From NCBI GenBank assembly GCA_049487715.1, contig CP150564.1, positions 62,001 to 126,000 of the forward strand: a stretch of 64,000 nucleotides of DNA, written 5' to 3'. The notes below the pieces were generated by a model that worked only from the letters and a program-made list of their open reading frames with translations, ran no database searches and was not told where the DNA came from. This document shows positions 28,208 to 37,406 of this stretch, piece by piece. The stretch is from Pycnococcus provasolii (lineage: Eukaryota; Chlorophyta; Pseudoscourfieldiophyceae; Pseudoscourfieldiales). The translations under genes were made by a program, and so were the position numbers. The stretch's first letter is position 1; each line of letters begins with the position of its first letter.

Positions 28208-29223
28208 GATAGTTATGTAAGACGGCCTTAAGTGCGGGGCCACTTAAGTGAAGTGAAGTGGGGCGCGAACGAACAAGTATTGGCGAAGAAGGAAGGCCGC
28301 GGGAACGCACCTTGGGCAACCTTGGGGGGATTCGGTTCTTTTGAACAACCCCTCTCCTCCCTCCCCCTCCCCTTCTCCTTCACGCTCTTTTTCCATAGGG
28401 CATGGGGATACGGGCTTGGACCTATCGTGACTAGTGGTTGGGCTTGGGTGCCCTCCAGCCGGCCTAGGATCCATGTTTTATTAGGCCCGCTGCGGCGGCG
28501 CACATCGGCGACCTGGCAGCTACCAGTCACGGCAGCGGAGAGAGAGCCGGGGATATGGCCGTCGAGTCATTCACAGTGGGCCCATGACGCGGTGGCGGCC
28601 GGCGTGTGCTCAGCAGACGCGCACTTGGACGCCGTACCGTAGGACATCCCCTTGCCTCCGTTTTCCCGCCCGCCACTCATCAGATCAACCCATGAGCCAT
28701 CATCATGTCCGAGCTCTCGTGCGCCCACAACTCTTTGAACCGCGACGAGTACCTTAAGTCGCAGAACGTCGCAGAGAACTCCCTTACACTCAAAGAGGAG
28801 GCCATGGGCCAAACCCCTAGTTATTCCAATCACAAGACTTCTACATCCGCGATTCCGCGCGGGCATGGTGGCGGTGCGCCCGCCGGAAAGCCCGGAATCT
28901 GCACGCTAGACGTTCTCGGAAGAGGTTTGTACTTCGACGACGTCGCGGCGCGAGCCGACATCGGCCTCGAGACAGCGCGCAATGGCGCCATAGCTCGCGT
29001 TTGAGGACGGACGGACGGACGGAGGAGGAGGGGAGGGGAAAGCAGGCCCGAGCGGGACCGGGCCCGGGGCGAAGCCGACCCCATTCGGAATCTGGCTGGC
29101 CGCCGATTCCCAATTCTGACGAAATTTTTTTGGATTCCTTCCCCCTCTTCATTTTCCTTTTTCATTTTCATTTTTTCATTTTTCTGCATTCGGTCGCAGC
29201 ATTCGAAGCAGTTGTGAATAATC
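28208..29223. other. Divergent promoter region, IFT54 / UBE2O
   Basis: About 1 kb between two ATGs. It contains GC-rich segments, a CCCTCCCC run near 28355 and a (GGAC)n run near 29006-29020. A 99-codon ATG frame at 28705-29004 (plus strand) has no recognisable domain; a nearly equal frame exists on the other strand, so I do not call a gene. Confidence 0.4.
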
Positions 29224-32200
29224 ATGGCGGTGGGCGCTGCCTTGCATGCCTCTGGTGGTGGTGGTCGTAATAATAATAATAGTAATAATAATGACGATGG
29301 TGGTCTTGGTGCCTCTGGTGGTGTCAGTGGTGGGTCAGGGTCGGGTGTCGCTGCCGTGTTCGCGGAGGATGTCGTCTGCTTCCTCGACGACCCGCGCCAC
29401 CTCGGGCTCGTCACGCGCGTGTTCGGTGAATCTGACTCCGAGGAGGATTTCAGTGACGACGAATCAGACGAAGAGGAACTGCAGGACGGAGAGGCGCTCG
29501 TGTGCTGGCTTGGACGATCAGAGGAGGATATCGAAAGGACCAACGAACTCGTCGTGCTCGACCGAGCTTTCCTGCACGGGGACATCGTCGCACGCGCAGA
29601 TAACGCGCTCGGGCAGACGGGAAGTGTCACAGGCGTCGATCTGCGAGTCGACCTCGAGCCAACGCACGAAGACGGAAACGCGAGGCCAGCCGCCGCCGCG
29701 AGGCGACAGGCGGTCGACCCCGTGACGCTCGGGCACATTCGACCATTCAGAACCGCGCACTACGTCGTGCAGGACAGGTGGCTCGGGCGCATCGAGGAAG
29801 TGATGGACCACGTTACCGTGCAATTTGACGACGGATCCAAGTGCACCGTGCTCAACGCAACGACGGACAGGCTCTTCCCACGTGCGGAGTATACCGTCTC
29901 CACCGATCACGCGCAGTGCCCGTACTACCCTGGCCAGGGTGTGAAGGCGGGCATGGGAAACGTCTTTCGAACCGCGAAGTGGACCGTCGGGCAGTGGAAT
30001 CGCCGCATGGATGCGACCGTCATCCGCGTCGAGCCAGGTGATATCGAGGTCAGGTGGCTTGCACCAGGACCAGGTGCGAGAGCTCTCACGCCAGACATGT
30101 TTGACACGACGACCGCAAAGGTTCTCGACTTCTTCGCGCACACGTGCTGGCAGTTAGGCGACGTCGCGATCGTGGAGGAGAGTGCGCCCAGTGTCGCCGC
30201 CACCGCTGCCGCCCACGGAGCTCGTGAAGATGACGGTGGTGCGCAAGCAGCGGAGGAGCAGGGCTACGACGCGGACGAAGTCGACGATGATGATCGGGGA
30301 AATTCCGCCACAGCAGCCTCGCCGACGATGGTGGCGCAGCAGGCACCGACGGAGAACCATGATACGACTGCATCCTCTGCCGCCCCGGCATCCGACAAGC
30401 GCGACAAGGATAAGCCGCCTCGCGGAGCCTCCGGACGTAGGCGAGGTGGCGCGGCGACTGCAGCTGCGACGGCGCGCCGTGGCTCTTCGCGAAGGCCAAA
30501 ATATCCCATGGATCCTATTGCACCCACCGCCCGGGTTTGCTTGACCCGAACGTCCGTGGACGTGCTTTGGCAGGACGGAACGGTGAGTCGAGGTGTTGGA
30601 ACTCGTCAGCTGATTCCTGTCACGCATCTCGGCGACAACGATTTTTGGCCGGACGAATACGTCGTGCACCGTGGCGAGGGCGCCTTGGACGGACTGGGTG
30701 ATGACAGCGATGACGATAATAGCGGCGATGCTCTCAAGGGACGCATTGGGCTTGTGCGACGGATAGACTCCGGCGATCGCGTTGCACGTGTCCAATGGTA
30801 CAACCGCAATGTGCGTGACACGACCCCCTTCTCGCCCGCGGAGGGGATCGCTGGCGAGGAGATGGCGAGCGTGTACGAGCTGGCGGAGCACCCTGACTTT
30901 TGCTTTCGGGTCGGCGATGTTGTACTTCGTCTGAACTCTGATACTAGCTCGGGCGATGCCGAGACTTCGGTTGAATCGTTAAACTGGGTCGGCGAGGTGA
31001 CTGCGATGTCTGACGGCTGGATCAACGTGCACTGGGCTGATGGAACGAGGGGGAAGGTGAGCCCAACTGATGTTTACGTCATCCACCGTGACGAGGATGC
31101 TGGTGGTGGCGCATTCAGCGACGATGGCGGATCGTATGTCGGATCCATGTACACAGACGAAGAAGATGACGACGACGACGACGACGACGATCGATCAAGC
31201 TGGGAGACGGTTGATGACGACGATGCCGAGGAAAGACTTTTCAGAGGGAATGCTGAGGCTGACGACGAAGACGAAGACGACGATGAGGAGGAGGAGCAGC
31301 AGCGCGAGGAGGAGAATGTGGAGAGGAGGGGAATGACCTTGCCAGAGAGCGAAGCGGAGGGTGTGCCAACACGCGATCGGTACATTGCACGTGCGGTGGA
31401 ACTGATCGGACGTCTGTGGTCAGATGCCTCTCAACCGCCTCGTGGTGAGCAGCTGCAGGAGCAGCAGCAGCAGCCAGCGGAGACGACGCAGGCTGCTGAG
31501 GCTGATGGAGAGGTGGAGGAGGCGCGAGAGGCGTTTGAGAAGCTGATGGAGGAGGAGCGAGAGGAGGAGGGGACGTTGGGTCATCCACGGTTGACCTTCG
31601 ATGATGTGCTTGGTGGTTCCTCCAATGCGATTTTTGATGGTTCCCAACACAACCAACAGTCGCAGCCAGAGCGCAGATCTGCGCAGCAGAGAGAGCGAGA
31701 GCTGAGGGATAGCTTGACTGAAATGATGGACAACGCGATGGGAAGCTCGCAAGCAGCAGGAACAGATTATGCGAATGCGCTCGAAGATTTTATCAAAGCG
31801 GGGATGGCATACGCAGAGGCGGGAAATGAAGAGAAAAATTCCTGCATTCAGAAATTCCGCGCAGCTTTAGTGCAGCTGAAAAATGCAGCCGGTGCTGTTG
31901 AAGGAAGAGCAGGAAAAAGGAGGACCACGAAGCTAGCAGAGGCTGCCGATGCCATTGAAGCAAAATTCATTGCGGATCTTGATTTGGCAGTCGCAGAGGC
32001 TGCTGGAAGAGGATCGGCCACGGCTGGAACCTCCGCAGCAGCAGGTGCAATAACTTCAACTGCAGCAGCCGGAACATCTGCGGAAGCAGAAGACGCTGGT
32101 GATGCAACAGAAGCGGCGGCGGCGGCAGGGGCGCCTAACGCGGCATGCACAGCATCGTACGCCGCGTATCCATTCGCGCGCTTCGACTCGGTGGGTGCAT

Positions 32201-32994
32201 TCCCCGACCATCGGTATCCTGATGCCGCGAGTGTGCCCCCACCAACCCGCGCGGTACTGAAGCGCGTCAGGCAAGAATGGACGCGTCTTGGAAACGGTCT
32301 TCCAGACACAATCTGGGTAAGGTGCAGTGAGGAATCGCAAAGACATCTGCGCGTTGCCATGGTTGGCCCGTCGCAAACGCCGTATCATGACGGCCTCTTT
32401 CTCTTCGACGTCAGCCTCGCGGAGGACTTTCCCACCGCGCCTCCGCTCGTTTCCTACCACTCGTTTGGCGTTCGCGTGAACCCAAACCTTTACGAGGAGG
32501 GTAAGGTCTGCCTGAGCTTGCTCAACACGTGGAGCGGCAAATCGAGCGAGGTGTGGCACAGCGACACAAGCACAGTTCTTCAGGTGTTTGTGAGCATCCT
32601 CGGCCTTGTTCTCGTGGATAAGCCTTACTACAACGAGGCGGGGTACGAGCGCCACTATGGCACCGCTGAGGGCGAGAAGAACTCGAAGCTCTACAACGAG
32701 TCGGCGTTTCTCCTCAGCTGCCAGACATACCTTCATTTGATGCGACGGCCGCCGGCTGGATTTGAATCGCTCATTGCGCACCACTTTAAGCACCGAGGAC
32801 ACGCCCTTCTGCGCGCATGCGATCTGTACCTGGGAAAGGAAAATGCACCCAGGCAGGTGGGCACATTGACGGATGCGGAGGTGGACGGGACGGTGGAGGC
32901 TGCACCGCCCAAGCCAGACGAGTTTTCGAGCGAAGGCTTTCGAATTCTTCTCAGAAAGATGAGAACGCGTCTGGCAAAGGCATTTGGCGAGTAA
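29224..32994 (+). CDS. UBE2O/PHO2-type ubiquitin-conjugating enzyme (E2/E3 hybrid)
   Basis: 1256 residues from the ATG at 29224. Several N-terminal SH3-like conserved regions bind substrate (for example ALVCWLGRSEEDIERTNELV, ARVQWYNRNVRDTTPF and DGWINVHWADGTRGKV), separated by very acidic and Gln/Glu-rich linkers (31145-31340). A coiled region follows. The UBC fold begins near residue 1026 (LPDTIWVRCSEES). The catalytic Cys is in EGKVCLSLLNTW near 1096, and VDKPYYNEAGYE gives the family's C-lobe. Members act as combined E2 and E3: animal UBE2O multi-monoubiquitinates unassembled proteins, and plant PHO2 degrades phosphate transporters. Which role applies here is unknown. The stop is 43 bp from the convergent AP-3 delta stop. 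Confidence 0.92.
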   Translation: MAVGAALHASGGGGRNNNNSNNNDDGGLGASGGVSGGSGSGVAAVFAEDVVCFLDDPRHLGLVTRVFGESDSEEDFSDDESDEEELQDGEALVCWLGRSEEDIERTNELVVLDRAFLHGDIVARADNALGQTGSVTGVDLRVDLEPTHEDGNARPAAAARRQAVDPVTLGHIRPFRTAHYVVQDRWLGRIEEVMDHVTVQFDDGSKCTVLNATTDRLFPRAEYTVSTDHAQCPYYPGQGVKAGMGNVFRTAKWTVGQWNRRMDATVIRVEPGDIEVRWLAPGPGARALTPDMFDTTTAKVLDFFAHTCWQLGDVAIVEESAPSVAATAAAHGAREDDGGAQAAEEQGYDADEVDDDDRGNSATAASPTMVAQQAPTENHDTTASSAAPASDKRDKDKPPRGASGRRRGGAATAAATARRGSSRRPKYPMDPIAPTARVCLTRTSVDVLWQDGTVSRGVGTRQLIPVTHLGDNDFWPDEYVVHRGEGALDGLGDDSDDDNSGDALKGRIGLVRRIDSGDRVARVQWYNRNVRDTTPFSPAEGIAGEEMASVYELAEHPDFCFRVGDVVLRLNSDTSSGDAETSVESLNWVGEVTAMSDGWINVHWADGTRGKVSPTDVYVIHRDEDAGGGAFSDDGGSYVGSMYTDEEDDDDDDDDDRSSWETVDDDDAEERLFRGNAEADDEDEDDDEEEEQQREEENVERRGMTLPESEAEGVPTRDRYIARAVELIGRLWSDASQPPRGEQLQEQQQQPAETTQAAEADGEVEEAREAFEKLMEEEREEEGTLGHPRLTFDDVLGGSSNAIFDGSQHNQQSQPERRSAQQRERELRDSLTEMMDNAMGSSQAAGTDYANALEDFIKAGMAYAEAGNEEKNSCIQKFRAALVQLKNAAGAVEGRAGKRRTTKLAEAADAIEAKFIADLDLAVAEAAGRGSATAGTSAAAGAITSTAAAGTSAEAEDAGDATEAAAAAGAPNAACTASYAAYPFARFDSVGAFPDHRYPDAASVPPPTRAVLKRVRQEWTRLGNGLPDTIWVRCSEESQRHLRVAMVGPSQTPYHDGLFLFDVSLAEDFPTAPPLVSYHSFGVRVNPNLYEEGKVCLSLLNTWSGKSSEVWHSDTSTVLQVFVSILGLVLVDKPYYNEAGYERHYGTAEGEKNSKLYNESAFLLSCQTYLHLMRRPPAGFESLIAHHFKHRGHALLRACDLYLGKENAPRQVGTLTDAEVDGTVEAAPPKPDEFSSEGFRILLRKMRTRLAKAFGE

Positions 32995-33037
32995 TACGAG
33001 TAAATCTAAAAACACTTTCTTGCTTACAAATAATGCT

Positions 33038-36000
33038 CTACTGGTCTTCTTCTACCGCCGCCGCATCCTTGTCCTTCTTCTTGCGTCGACGTCGGCGCTT
33101 CTCACCCGTCGGCGCGCTTGCAGCGTCCACATTATCGCTGACGTCGCCGAAGCCGTCGTTCATGCCTCCTCCGGTTGCCACGTTTGGCATGCCGCCAAAA
33201 CCCATATTAGGTGATACCACGAGTGGTCCGGCGTACGCAGCCACCTGGGGGAGCTGCTCATTTGCCGCGAGCGGCCGTGACAAGTCAATCTGGGCAAGAG
33301 CCGCCGCCGCCGCGCCTTCGACATCCTTTGATGATCTGCCGTCGCCGCCGTCGCCGTCGTCGTCGTCGTCGAACCGCGGCCTTGCCGACGGAGAGGGTGC
33401 GGAATTGCCGCCGTCGCCCGTTGTTGCTCCGCTTGCTCCCCAGTCGATCGACGGTGACGTGGAACGCTTCACCGCCTCGTCAGCAGCCACATTCTCTTTC
33501 GTCGGCTGCTGATGTTCGTCCGGCTGTTTATCGAGTGACGACGACGACCCGCCGCTGCTACCGCCACCCAGATAAAACGCCTCGTGGCGTCGCCTGTGGC
33601 GTGCCAACGACTTGCGATGAGCGGCGTCGGAAGCCGCAAGTTGCTTGGCATCCTTGCGCTGCAGCTCATCCGCCGCCGCCGCCTTCTCTTCCACTTCGAA
33701 CCCCTCGAGCTCGGCAAGCTCACCGAACGGCGCGGAAACGTCCAGTCCTTCCGCCGGCGTCACCTTGGCCTGCTGCGCTCGAGACGCCACCGCGACCACC
33801 TCGGCGTCTGCGATCAGTGCGAGAGCGCGCACGAGCGCATACACCTCCCCCTCGCCGGAAGATACGGCGCTTTCCAACGCGCGAGCGCGCGACGCGGCGT
33901 CAACGCCACTGGCATCTGACTTGGTTGCTGCATCGTCGCCGTCGTCTTTCTCTTCGCCCAGAAGCACCGCGGAGATGCGCTTGATGCGACACGCCAGCTC
34001 GTGGCACTCGACGTCAGTGCATCCTTTGACGATTGCGCTGACGTGCGCGTGCCCGAGCGTAGCTACCGCGCACAAGTCGCTTGCAGATCCGTGCAACACG
34101 CTCGCCTTTGTCACAACCTTGGATGCGCACGCTGCGAGAACCTTCATCACGGCGTTGAGGAACGCGCGCTTCGAGCTGGCTGGAAGGTTGGCGACGCTGG
34201 GCTGCAGCAGCGCCATTGCCGCACGCTCCGCGGGGGTTGGGCTGCTTTCAGCGGAGAGCACCTTCACCGCGTACTCGCCAACGACCCACGCGGCTCCCGC
34301 GAGCGCACGCGATGCGCGTGGGGCTGCCGTCGCGACCGCGGCACCGCCGCAGGCTGTCACGGAAAAGCTGTCGCACCCGTCTCCGTCGTGCGCCGCGTCT
34401 GGCGATCCCTTGGCTGCGCTGTCACCGTCGTCGGAGTCGACTTCCCTGTCGAGCAGGCGGCTGTCTTCGAGCAGTCCCAGGCAGCATCGAGCCGCGGTCT
34501 CGTGGCACGCCTCCACGCGGCTCACGACGTCAACGAGCTGCCTGCCCACCTCTCCCGACTCGGGCGCACCTTTCACGCGCGCAAGGTCGCACAGCAGCGT
34601 CACGTACTTGTTGAAGTCGTCGACGAGGAAGTAGCGGCTTTCCGACGACATGGCGAGCACGCAGTTCACGACGTCGCATCGAAAGTCTGGCGAAATCGTG
34701 CGGCTCTCCGCGCGACCTAGCAGAGCCTCGCACGTCTGCTGCGCGTTGTTCTTGTTGGTCATGCCGCGTACGAGCGCGAGTGCACGCTTTGCCATGGACC
34801 TGTCGGTGTCATCCTCGAGGCACCGAAGCACTTCTGATTGGTGCTCCACCACCACGGCGGGCATGCCGTGCTGAAGGAAGAGCTCCAATAAGGACAGGCC
34901 GAGGTACCTTAAATTTTGGTCGCCGTAACTTCCGGCGGAGAGGAAGTTCTTTTTGAGTGCGGCGGTGCACGCCCTGACGACGTCCTCGTGGCTCGTGAGG
35001 CCAATGGCACACAGGCGTATGCAGTCGAACAGAAGCGCCTTGCTCGTGGTGGTGGCGAGCATGTTGAGGATGGGAGGTGCAAGCTTCTTGCCGAGTCGAG
35101 GTTCATGCGGTGCCAGCGTGGCGAACGTGCGAACAAGCTTAATGGTTGTCCACGCCGGTCCGTTCGGGTATCCATCCGTGAGCAGTCGGAACAGCGTGGG
35201 TGCGAGCGGCAGGTACGACGCGGGGTGCGAGCTCGCAAGCTCGCATATGACGCCAACGACCGCGCCGACGGTACCCACGTCGTCGTCCTCGAGCCTTTCG
35301 ACGAGTCGAGGAAAGGATGGTCGCAGCGCGTCGGGATACTGCATAACGAGCTTGTGAAGGCACACGGCGGCGCGTCGGCGCAGCTGTCCCGACGTCTGCG
35401 AGCTGAGTAGCTCGAACACGTCCGCGACTAGGTCGCGCGCCAGGTCGGGCGTCGCGACGGTCGCTAGCGCGTCGAGCGCCATCGCCTGTTCGACGACGGA
35501 CGGGCTTGCGAGGTCCTTTTTGATTAAGTTGGTGATGAGGAGCATGACGTCCGTTTCTGCGTGAAACGACGAGCACGCTGCCAAATATCCGATGCGCTTG
35601 TTGGTGACACCCCAACCTAGTTTTCTGATTGTTTGTGAAGACGACGGCTGTCCGCTCGTCGAGCTTCCGTAGTAAGCGTTTTGCGGCTGCGCGATCACTT
35701 CCACGACGTGAAACGCCGCCCAGCTCATGTCCGTTCGTCCCGTCATGTGCAGGTAGAAGAGCTTTTCCACCGCGCACGTCTTGGTTCGTATGTCGGAGTC
35801 TCTGATTTCCTTTCTGATTTCCGAGAGGCAGACATCGAGGAACTTTATGACAGCTGGTGGCAGTTGCGCCCACGGCGCAGGCTCGGAGGACGCCGACGAC
35901 GAGCGGCTGCCAAAGAGAGAGCCCCCCGAGGAACCACCACCACCACCACCACCACCGGAGAGACCAACGGACGACATGGATGACGAACGAAGGCCACTAA

Positions 36001-36103
36001 TCATATCTTTCAGAGAACGCTGGAACAACACCACACCACCACCACCACCACCTGAACCACCACCACCACCACCACCACCGTTGAGCGCGGAGACGGAGGC
36101 CAT
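33038..36103 (-). CDS. AP3D1: AP-3 complex subunit delta
   Basis: 1021 residues from the ATG at 36103, large adaptin of AP-3, which sorts cargo from endosomes or Golgi to vacuole/lysosome-type organelles. After a Gly-rich N-terminus the adaptin trunk starts with FQRSLKDMISGLR and runs through TCAVEKLFYLHMTG, DMSWAAFHVVEVI, KRIGYLAACSSFH, ATPDLARDLVADV and EPRLGKKLAPPILNML. These match delta rather than gamma or alpha adaptins. Two insertions (a Gly/Ser-rich segment near the start and NAYYGSSTSGQPSSSQ after the second helix pair) are unusual. The C-terminal half is low-complexity with a basic RRRRRKKKDKD tail. The ear domain is not obvious. Confidence 0.93.
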   Translation of the reverse strand: MASVSALNGGGGGGGGSGGGGGGVVLFQRSLKDMISGLRSSSMSSVGLSGGGGGGGGSSGGSLFGSRSSSASSEPAPWAQLPPAVIKFLDVCLSEIRKEIRDSDIRTKTCAVEKLFYLHMTGRTDMSWAAFHVVEVIAQPQNAYYGSSTSGQPSSSQTIRKLGWGVTNKRIGYLAACSSFHAETDVMLLITNLIKKDLASPSVVEQAMALDALATVATPDLARDLVADVFELLSSQTSGQLRRRAAVCLHKLVMQYPDALRPSFPRLVERLEDDDVGTVGAVVGVICELASSHPASYLPLAPTLFRLLTDGYPNGPAWTTIKLVRTFATLAPHEPRLGKKLAPPILNMLATTTSKALLFDCIRLCAIGLTSHEDVVRACTAALKKNFLSAGSYGDQNLRYLGLSLLELFLQHGMPAVVVEHQSEVLRCLEDDTDRSMAKRALALVRGMTNKNNAQQTCEALLGRAESRTISPDFRCDVVNCVLAMSSESRYFLVDDFNKYVTLLCDLARVKGAPESGEVGRQLVDVVSRVEACHETAARCCLGLLEDSRLLDREVDSDDGDSAAKGSPDAAHDGDGCDSFSVTACGGAAVATAAPRASRALAGAAWVVGEYAVKVLSAESSPTPAERAAMALLQPSVANLPASSKRAFLNAVMKVLAACASKVVTKASVLHGSASDLCAVATLGHAHVSAIVKGCTDVECHELACRIKRISAVLLGEEKDDGDDAATKSDASGVDAASRARALESAVSSGEGEVYALVRALALIADAEVVAVASRAQQAKVTPAEGLDVSAPFGELAELEGFEVEEKAAAADELQRKDAKQLAASDAAHRKSLARHRRRHEAFYLGGGSSGGSSSSLDKQPDEHQQPTKENVAADEAVKRSTSPSIDWGASGATTGDGGNSAPSPSARPRFDDDDDGDGGDGRSSKDVEGAAAAALAQIDLSRPLAANEQLPQVAAYAGPLVVSPNMGFGGMPNVATGGGMNDGFGDVSDNVDAASAPTGEKRRRRRKKKDKDAAAVEEDQ

Positions 36104-36811
36104 CGCTGACTAACGCCTCTAGGACAAGAACGTGCGAAGAATGGCGGATGACGAATAGTTGGTACGGAAAACGGCGAGCGCGAGGGCGAGCGCGTTAGGG
36201 TTAGGGTTACCGAGGAGGGGAGGGAGGTTTCAGTTTTGGTTTTTGGTTGCGTTCGGGGATTATGCCACGATCCGATCATCTACCTCGATCATCTGTTGTT
36301 TAGATACGTCGTCGTCGTCGTCGATGTCGCGCAATTGACGAGGCGCAAGCTAGTTTTGCCAGGCCAACGCCCAAGAAGGTTTCTTGTGGAGAACGCGGAT
36401 ATTGGGCGCACGATCACAGGCTCCATTGGCAAGGGCAGCGTCGCAGCCATACCTGATATGGTACACCACCACACTTGGCTCGATGGGCCCACTACCAGGT
36501 ACTTATGGGGTGCACCGCGTTGTTTGCAACCGGCTGAGCGGTGCGGCAATGGCGCGCAAACACCACGGGAATGGCGCTGAGACACAAACGCCGTCCGCCC
36601 CCTATGAGGCAGTAACGCCGTACCGTCACGTTGTTTGAGAAAGAGCGATGGTGGCTACGCGCGCGCCGCACCGCTGCAAGATAATGCCGACCTTGTAGCG
36701 CCAGTGCGTATCGCTGTCTCGTTGTTTCTTTATTTTGTAGAACAAAATTTGTGATTTGTTCCGCGATTTGAGGGCTTGGGTTGGGGCCTTGCGGCTCGGC
36801 GCGTTCCTCGC

Positions 36812-36843
<32 letters not shown>

Positions 36844-37406
36844 CCATAGAGAAAGGGAGGGACAATCCTCTCGAAGTCCACCATTTTTATTTTTGGTGGC
36901 ATCGGCGGTTCATCGGCGCTGCGAGGGAGGGGGGCGGGTTACGTACTTACGTGCCGGGAAAAACTACATTGGGAATTGGGATGGGACGGACACTATGCGG
37001 CCGCCGCCTACTACTACGCGGCATCCCCGCGCAACTCCGCCATCGGTCAAGTTGCTTCAACGCTTAGGCCGGCCGCATCTCCACCACGGCGGACCTTATC
37101 TTGGATAAAAACAACACTCCCCGACGTCCTCACGTCCCTACGCGTTACAAATGTCGGGAATGTGCGCGCCGCCATGGATTGCTAGCGCGAGCGGGATCCC
37201 AGATTTCCCACCCCACCCCTCGACCAGGTGCATGGTTCTAGGATGGATTCCCGGCAGGAAGATTTGTGCCCGAAGAGTACTGGCTGACTAGGAAAAGTAA
37301 AAAGATTCGTTTCGCAAATTCACAGCTTCCTCCCTGCACTTTTGATTGCCCCCCGCCCCCGGACGTTGTCAAACTCCCCTCCACTGCCTCACTCATTGAT
37401 GGCTCC
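36104..37406. other. Intergenic region, short telomere-like tract and one small ORF
   Basis: A TTAGGGTTAGGGTTA tract lies at about 36194-36208, some 90 bp upstream of the AP-3 delta ATG. A minus-strand frame with a true ATG at 36902 runs to 36492 (136 codons, MPPKIKMVDFERIVPPFLYG followed by a Gly run encoded by GGC repeats). It has no recognised domain; I leave it as a possible small gene only. Confidence 0.35.

Noticed and set aside
28705-29004. A small plus-strand gene of 99 codons
   Set aside because: It has an ATG, but an equally long frame lies on the other strand and no domain or conserved motif is visible.
36236-36585. Overlapping frames on both strands between AP-3 delta and the protease gene
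   Set aside because: Both strands are open to the same extent and start with non-ATG codons, so neither is supported.
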